Source: an uncultured Slackia sp.
GTDB lineage: Bacteria > Actinomycetota > Coriobacteriia > Coriobacteriales > Eggerthellaceae
Assembly: GCA_900553775.1 (NCBI GenBank)
Contig: USEZ01000077.1
Span: forward strand, 1 to 8,547
DNA length: 8,547 nucleotides
Direction of reading: 5' to 3'
Numbering within the stretch: the first letter of the stretch is position 1; each line of letters begins with the position of its first letter. Shown here one piece after another: positions 6,012 to 8,547 of the stretch. Made by a program: the position numbers and the translations under genes. Under the pieces are notes generated by a model that did no database searches, was not told where the DNA came from, and saw only the letters and a program-made list of their open reading frames with translations.

Positions 6012-7721
6012 ATGCCCGACCATGTCGTCCACACCATAGAGCCCGTCTTCGATTCGCGCAGCCGCGTGCTCGTGCTTGGAAGCGTCCCCTCGCCCAAAAG
6101 CCGCGAAACCGGATTTTTCTACGGGCATCCGCAAAACCGGTTCTGGCGCGTGCTCGCCGCGGTGTTCGACGAGCCGGTCGCGCGCAGCGTGGCCGAAAAA
6201 CGCGACCTGCTTTTGCGCAAGCATATAGCATTGTGGGACGTGGTACGCTCGTGCGACATCGAGGGCGCAAGCGATGCGAGCATCCGCAATGCCGAACCGA
6301 ACGATTTGGCGCGCATCTTCGACGCCGCCGACATTCGCGCAGTCTTTTGCACAGGGGCGAAAGCAGGCGAACTCTACGCGCGCCTGTGCGAACAGCGCTA
6401 CGGCACACCCTGCACGGTGCTTCCCTCGACAAGCCCCGCGAACGCCAAGGCGTCGTTCGAGACCCTCGTACAGACGTATGGAACGGCCCTGCGCGAGCAT
6501 CTCGACCCTTTCGACCCGCCCGTTTTGAACGTGCGCGACGTAGCGGAGCTCGAGCACGCGATCGAGCGCTGCGGAACGCCGCTTGAAAAGCTGATGGAGC
6601 GCGCAGGACGCGCGCTTGCGCATGCGACAGAACGCCTGATGGAACGCACGAATGCACAGATGCGCGTGTCGGGTTCGAAAACGACCGCGAACGGCCCGTC
6701 TTCGCAAGCCCGTTTGCAGCGAGGCGAAGAAGCAGACAGATCGCACGCGACGGGCAAAACGAGCGATGAGCATGCGTCCGACGACGCGGGCGCAACGAAA
6801 GCGGATGCGGCGAAGCGTTGCGTCGTGCTGTGCGGAAGCGGCAGCAACGGCGGCGACGGCTGGATAGCGGCGCGCGAGCTTGCCGCATCCGGTTGCGAAG
6901 TCAGGGTTGTCAGCACCGTAGCCGTCGAGGATATCGCCGCGCAACCCGCCCGCAGCGCTGCGCAGGCAGCAGCGGAAGCGCTTCGCGGCAAGGGCAATGC
7001 GTCAATCATCGTGAACCCCGACGAGGAAAGCCTTGAGCGGGCGCTCGATGGAGCCGACGCCGTCATCGACGCCCTGTTCGGCACGGGGTTTTCGGGAACG
7101 CAGATACGCGCGCCCTTCGACGCGTGGATCGACGCCTGCAACAAACAGCGGGAACGCGGAGCATATGTGGTGGCAGCCGATGTGCCGAGCGGGCTGTCGG
7201 CCCAAACGGGACGCGCAGCCAGGCCCTGCATCAAGGCCGACGTCACCGTGACCATGCTGGCCTCGAAGCCGGGGCTCGAAACGCCCTACGCCTTCGCGTT
7301 TTGCGGCGATGTTTCGGTGGCGCCGATCGCCGATATCGAGCCCCTGTTCGCGCGGGGCGGCAATACGGGCGGGAATGCTTCCGCGGCGCCGGCGGCGGCA
7401 CGCGGCCATGCGGAAGACGCCATGTCGGCCGCGCATGCGAACGCGGACGAGAAAGCGGCGAATGCGTCGGACGAGGCACCCGAGGAAGACGCGCACGCAT
7501 GCGCCAAACAGGCGTGCATGAAAAAAGGCCGCGCCCCCGAGGGAACCGCGGCCTTGCAAACACGCAGCGCGAATAGGAAAAGCGCCCGGCGCCCCGAGGC
7601 CGAGCAAAACGGACGCGGCGAGTTCTTCCGCCCCGAGGCCGAAGACGACGACGGCTACGACCCCTACTCCGACCGCAGGCCCGAACCCGAGCCCCTCTTC
7701 CAACGCGACCCGTGGCGTTGA
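6012..7721 (+). CDS. Fusion of DNA-deoxyinosine glycosylase (UDG family 6) and NAD(P)HX epimerase (NnrE), with charged tail
   Basis: One 569-residue frame joins two repair enzymes. Residues 1 to about 160 match the hypoxanthine-DNA glycosylase family: VLGSVPSPKSRETGFFYGHPQNRFW (21-45, N42 the presumed catalytic Asn) and LPSTSPANA (137-145). This domain would excise deaminated adenine from DNA. Residues 171 to about 446 are a YjeF N-terminal domain, which interconverts R- and S-NAD(P)HX. It shows LMERAGRALA (194-203), GSGSNGGDG (275-283), DALFGTGFSG (from D353) and DVPSGL (390-395). The C-terminal dehydratase partner usual in bacterial Nnr is absent. Residues 205-268 are a Ser/Ala/Thr/Asp-rich insert, and 447-569 an Ala/Glu-rich, then acidic, disordered tail ending LFQRDPWR. 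ATG at 6012 is chosen for homology; its binding site (GAGAAAG) is weak. No start with a Shine-Dalgarno precedes the epimerase part, supporting a true fusion. A convergent gene ends 10 bases later. Confidence 0.85.
   Translation: MPDHVVHTIEPVFDSRSRVLVLGSVPSPKSRETGFFYGHPQNRFWRVLAAVFDEPVARSVAEKRDLLLRKHIALWDVVRSCDIEGASDASIRNAEPNDLARIFDAADIRAVFCTGAKAGELYARLCEQRYGTPCTVLPSTSPANAKASFETLVQTYGTALREHLDPFDPPVLNVRDVAELEHAIERCGTPLEKLMERAGRALAHATERLMERTNAQMRVSGSKTTANGPSSQARLQRGEEADRSHATGKTSDEHASDDAGATKADAAKRCVVLCGSGSNGGDGWIAARELAASGCEVRVVSTVAVEDIAAQPARSAAQAAAEALRGKGNASIIVNPDEESLERALDGADAVIDALFGTGFSGTQIRAPFDAWIDACNKQRERGAYVVAADVPSGLSAQTGRAARPCIKADVTVTMLASKPGLETPYAFAFCGDVSVAPIADIEPLFARGGNTGGNASAAPAAARGHAEDAMSAAHANADEKAANASDEAPEEDAHACAKQACMKKGRAPEGTAALQTRSANRKSARRPEAEQNGRGEFFRPEAEDDDGYDPYSDRRPEPEPLFQRDPWR
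7521..7555 (-). terminator. Minus-strand intrinsic terminator inside the fusion gene's tail
   Basis: A perfect nine-base-pair stem (AAGGCCGCG, 7525-7533, with 7547-7555) and a 13-base loop are followed on the minus strand by a T-run supplied by six A at 7521-7526. On the plus strand the stem ends TTGCAAA, so the signal is directional. It lies 177 bases past the stop of the minus-strand gene at 7732-8391, the only visible gene it could serve. Confidence 0.75.
7590..7642 (+). repeat. Short direct repeat encoding RPEAE twice in the fusion tail
   Basis: CGCCCCGAGGCCGA occurs at 7590-7603 and again at 7629-7642, in the same reading frame, each giving RPEAE. A related RPEPEP follows near the C-terminus. 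This looks like local duplication within a disordered tail. Confidence 0.7.
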
Positions 7722-7731
7722 CGCGACGGGC

Positions 7732-8391
7732 TCAAGACTCCTCGTTCATCCGCTGAGCCAGAGCCGCAACCTTCGTCGGTTTCCATATCGAGCTTTTGCA
7801 CAAAATGCCATCGAACATCCCGTCCTCAGCAAGCTTGCACGCGAGCGCGGAATTGCCGTCGCTTTCGAAATACAACAAGGGAATGCCTCCGTCGCGATTT
7901 TCGCTCGCCTTTGCAAACGCTATGCGGATAGCAGCAAGGCGCCCCATCACGAACAGGCTCTGATCCATACGCCGAGAATCAGCGCTGCTCCATAAAATAA
8001 CGCATCGCCCAATCGCCTGCGAAGGAATGCAGCCTGAAATGCGGCCGGCCAAATCATCGATTTCCCTCAGCGACAACTCCGCCAAATCGCCCGCTTCGAC
8101 AACGATAGTCCAGGCACTCGCAATTGCCTCGGCAGAAATACCCCCCTGCAACGCGACATCCCTTCCCTTCAGGAAAACCGCAGCATCGGGCATCCATTTT
8201 CCATTCGCCGCAACATGAATCCCGCAAGACCCGACAGCGAACCCATCGTCGAACGCCGCCTCTTCGATAGCGACCGCAATCTGAGACCCGTCCGTCTCGA
8301 GGTCGTCGAGCGCCTCCTTCAATAGCTCAAGCTTTTCGGCGGCGTTCGACGCATTCCCCTCGCCATCGAGCAAATACAAAAGCTTTTCCAT
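7732..8391 (-). CDS. Hypothetical protein (219 residues), lower GC than neighbours
   Basis: The frame starts with MEKLLYLLDGEG at ATG 8391, preceded by AAGGTGG (8398-8404) with a six-base spacer. An upstream ATG at 8442 would add 17 residues but has no binding site. The protein is soluble, with no signal peptide or membrane helix. An acidic helical N-terminus (about 14-32, AAEKLELLKEALDDLETD) leads into an alternating strand/helix body with VGSCGIHVAANGKWMPDAAVFLKG (53-76), SAWTIVVEAGDLAELSLREIDDLAG (92-116), RCVILWSSADSRRMDQSLFVMG (129-150) and LLYFESDGNSALACKL (172-187). I recognise no catalytic motif or family. Base composition is visibly lower: 31 of 60 bases are G/C in 7861-7920, against 42 of 60 in 6121-6180 of the fusion gene. 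Codons ending in A or T are common. This suggests recent acquisition. It is convergent with the fusion gene and uses a terminator inside it. Confidence 0.8.
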   Translation of the reverse strand: MEKLLYLLDGEGNASNAAEKLELLKEALDDLETDGSQIAVAIEEAAFDDGFAVGSCGIHVAANGKWMPDAAVFLKGRDVALQGGISAEAIASAWTIVVEAGDLAELSLREIDDLAGRISGCIPSQAIGRCVILWSSADSRRMDQSLFVMGRLAAIRIAFAKASENRDGGIPLLYFESDGNSALACKLAEDGMFDGILCKSSIWKPTKVAALAQRMNEES

Positions 8392-8442
8392 TTCGATCCA
8401 CCTTCCGAAATACTCCGTCGTTGTTTCGCCCACGCGCTTCAA

Positions 8443-8460
8443 GCATATGATTTTATATGC
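8443..8460 (-). promoter_or_regulatory. Candidate -10 region with GCATAT palindrome for the 219-residue protein gene
   Basis: On the minus strand TATAAA (8452-8457) is a good -10 about 61 bases upstream of the ATG. It overlaps a perfect dyad GCATAT-N6-ATATGC (8443-8448 and 8455-8460), which could be an operator. The -35 position (TTTCGG, 8475-8480) is poor. Confidence 0.45.
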
Positions 8461-8496
8461 CGCGAAATCCTACGCCGAAAGAATAATCCGCGGCGC

Positions 8497-8526
8497 AAAA
8501 AGGCGCCGGGCATGCCCGGCGCCTTT
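8497..8526 (-). terminator. Terminator of a minus-strand gene beyond the right edge
   Basis: Positions 8499-8526 are a perfect 28-base palindrome (AAAGGCGCCGGGCA and its complement). On the minus strand it ends in five T (8497-8501 complement), on the plus strand in three. It therefore mainly serves a gene entering from the right. A possible end of that gene is TCG-ATG-CAT-TGA, with the stop at 8534-8536, but too little sequence is visible to annotate it. Confidence 0.85.
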
Positions 8527-8547
8527 CGAAGCCTCAATGCATCGAAC

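Noticed and set aside
5782..6944. Two long minus-strand frames (352 and 368 residues) antisense to the glycosylase domain
   Set aside because: Arg/Ala/Cys-rich translations without motifs, overlapping each other and a domain with clear family motifs on the plus strand.
8499..8526. The 28-base palindrome considered as an attachment or recombination site
   Set aside because: Flanking A/T runs and GC stem fit an intrinsic terminator, and no integrase or mobile gene is nearby.

Overview
The window is GC-rich throughout, with many C/G-ending codons, A-rich Shine-Dalgarno sites and clear GC-stem/T-tract terminators. Gene content (UraA-type permease, HAD phosphatase, MerR/TipAS regulator, NfsB-like nitroreductase, family-6 DNA glycosylase) looks like an ordinary chromosomal stretch of a high-GC anaerobic actinobacterium. 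Coriobacteriia/Eggerthellaceae is my best guess, from protein flavour only; no rRNA or marker gene is present to prove it. I see no tRNA, rRNA, insertion sequence, integrase, CRISPR array or replication origin.

Layout. 1-749 (-): an unrecognised protein running off the left edge, behind a perfect TATAAT at 792-797. 841-1041 (-): a 66-residue unknown protein. 1042-1428: a 387-base divergent spacer. 1429-2727 (+): a UraA-like uracil permease closed by a strong terminator (2755-2794). 2811-3059 (-): a small membrane protein, divergent from 3199-3894 (+), a HAD phosphatase. 3895-4128: a structured spacer rich in GGCGCC palindromes. 4129-4890 (-): a MerR regulator with a TipAS ligand-binding domain, divergent from 5127-5798 (+), an NfsB-like nitroreductase. 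Between these two lies a textbook MerR-type promoter with a 19-base spacer. 6012-7721 (+): one reading frame joining a hypoxanthine/deoxyinosine DNA glycosylase (UDG family 6) to an NAD(P)HX epimerase (NnrE/YjeF N-domain), with a low-complexity insert and a long charged tail. 7732-8391 (-): an unrecognised, lower-GC gene, convergent with the fusion; its probable terminator lies inside the fusion's coding tail. 8497-8526: a terminator serving a minus-strand gene beyond the right edge.

How they work together. Most units are single genes with their own promoters and terminators. The one clear regulatory pair is the TipAS-type regulator and the divergent nitroreductase, which resembles a ligand-sensing stress or xenobiotic module. 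The fused gene combines two damage-repair activities, removal of deaminated adenine from DNA and repair of hydrated NAD(P)H. That fusion and the MerR operator are the most notable items in the window.
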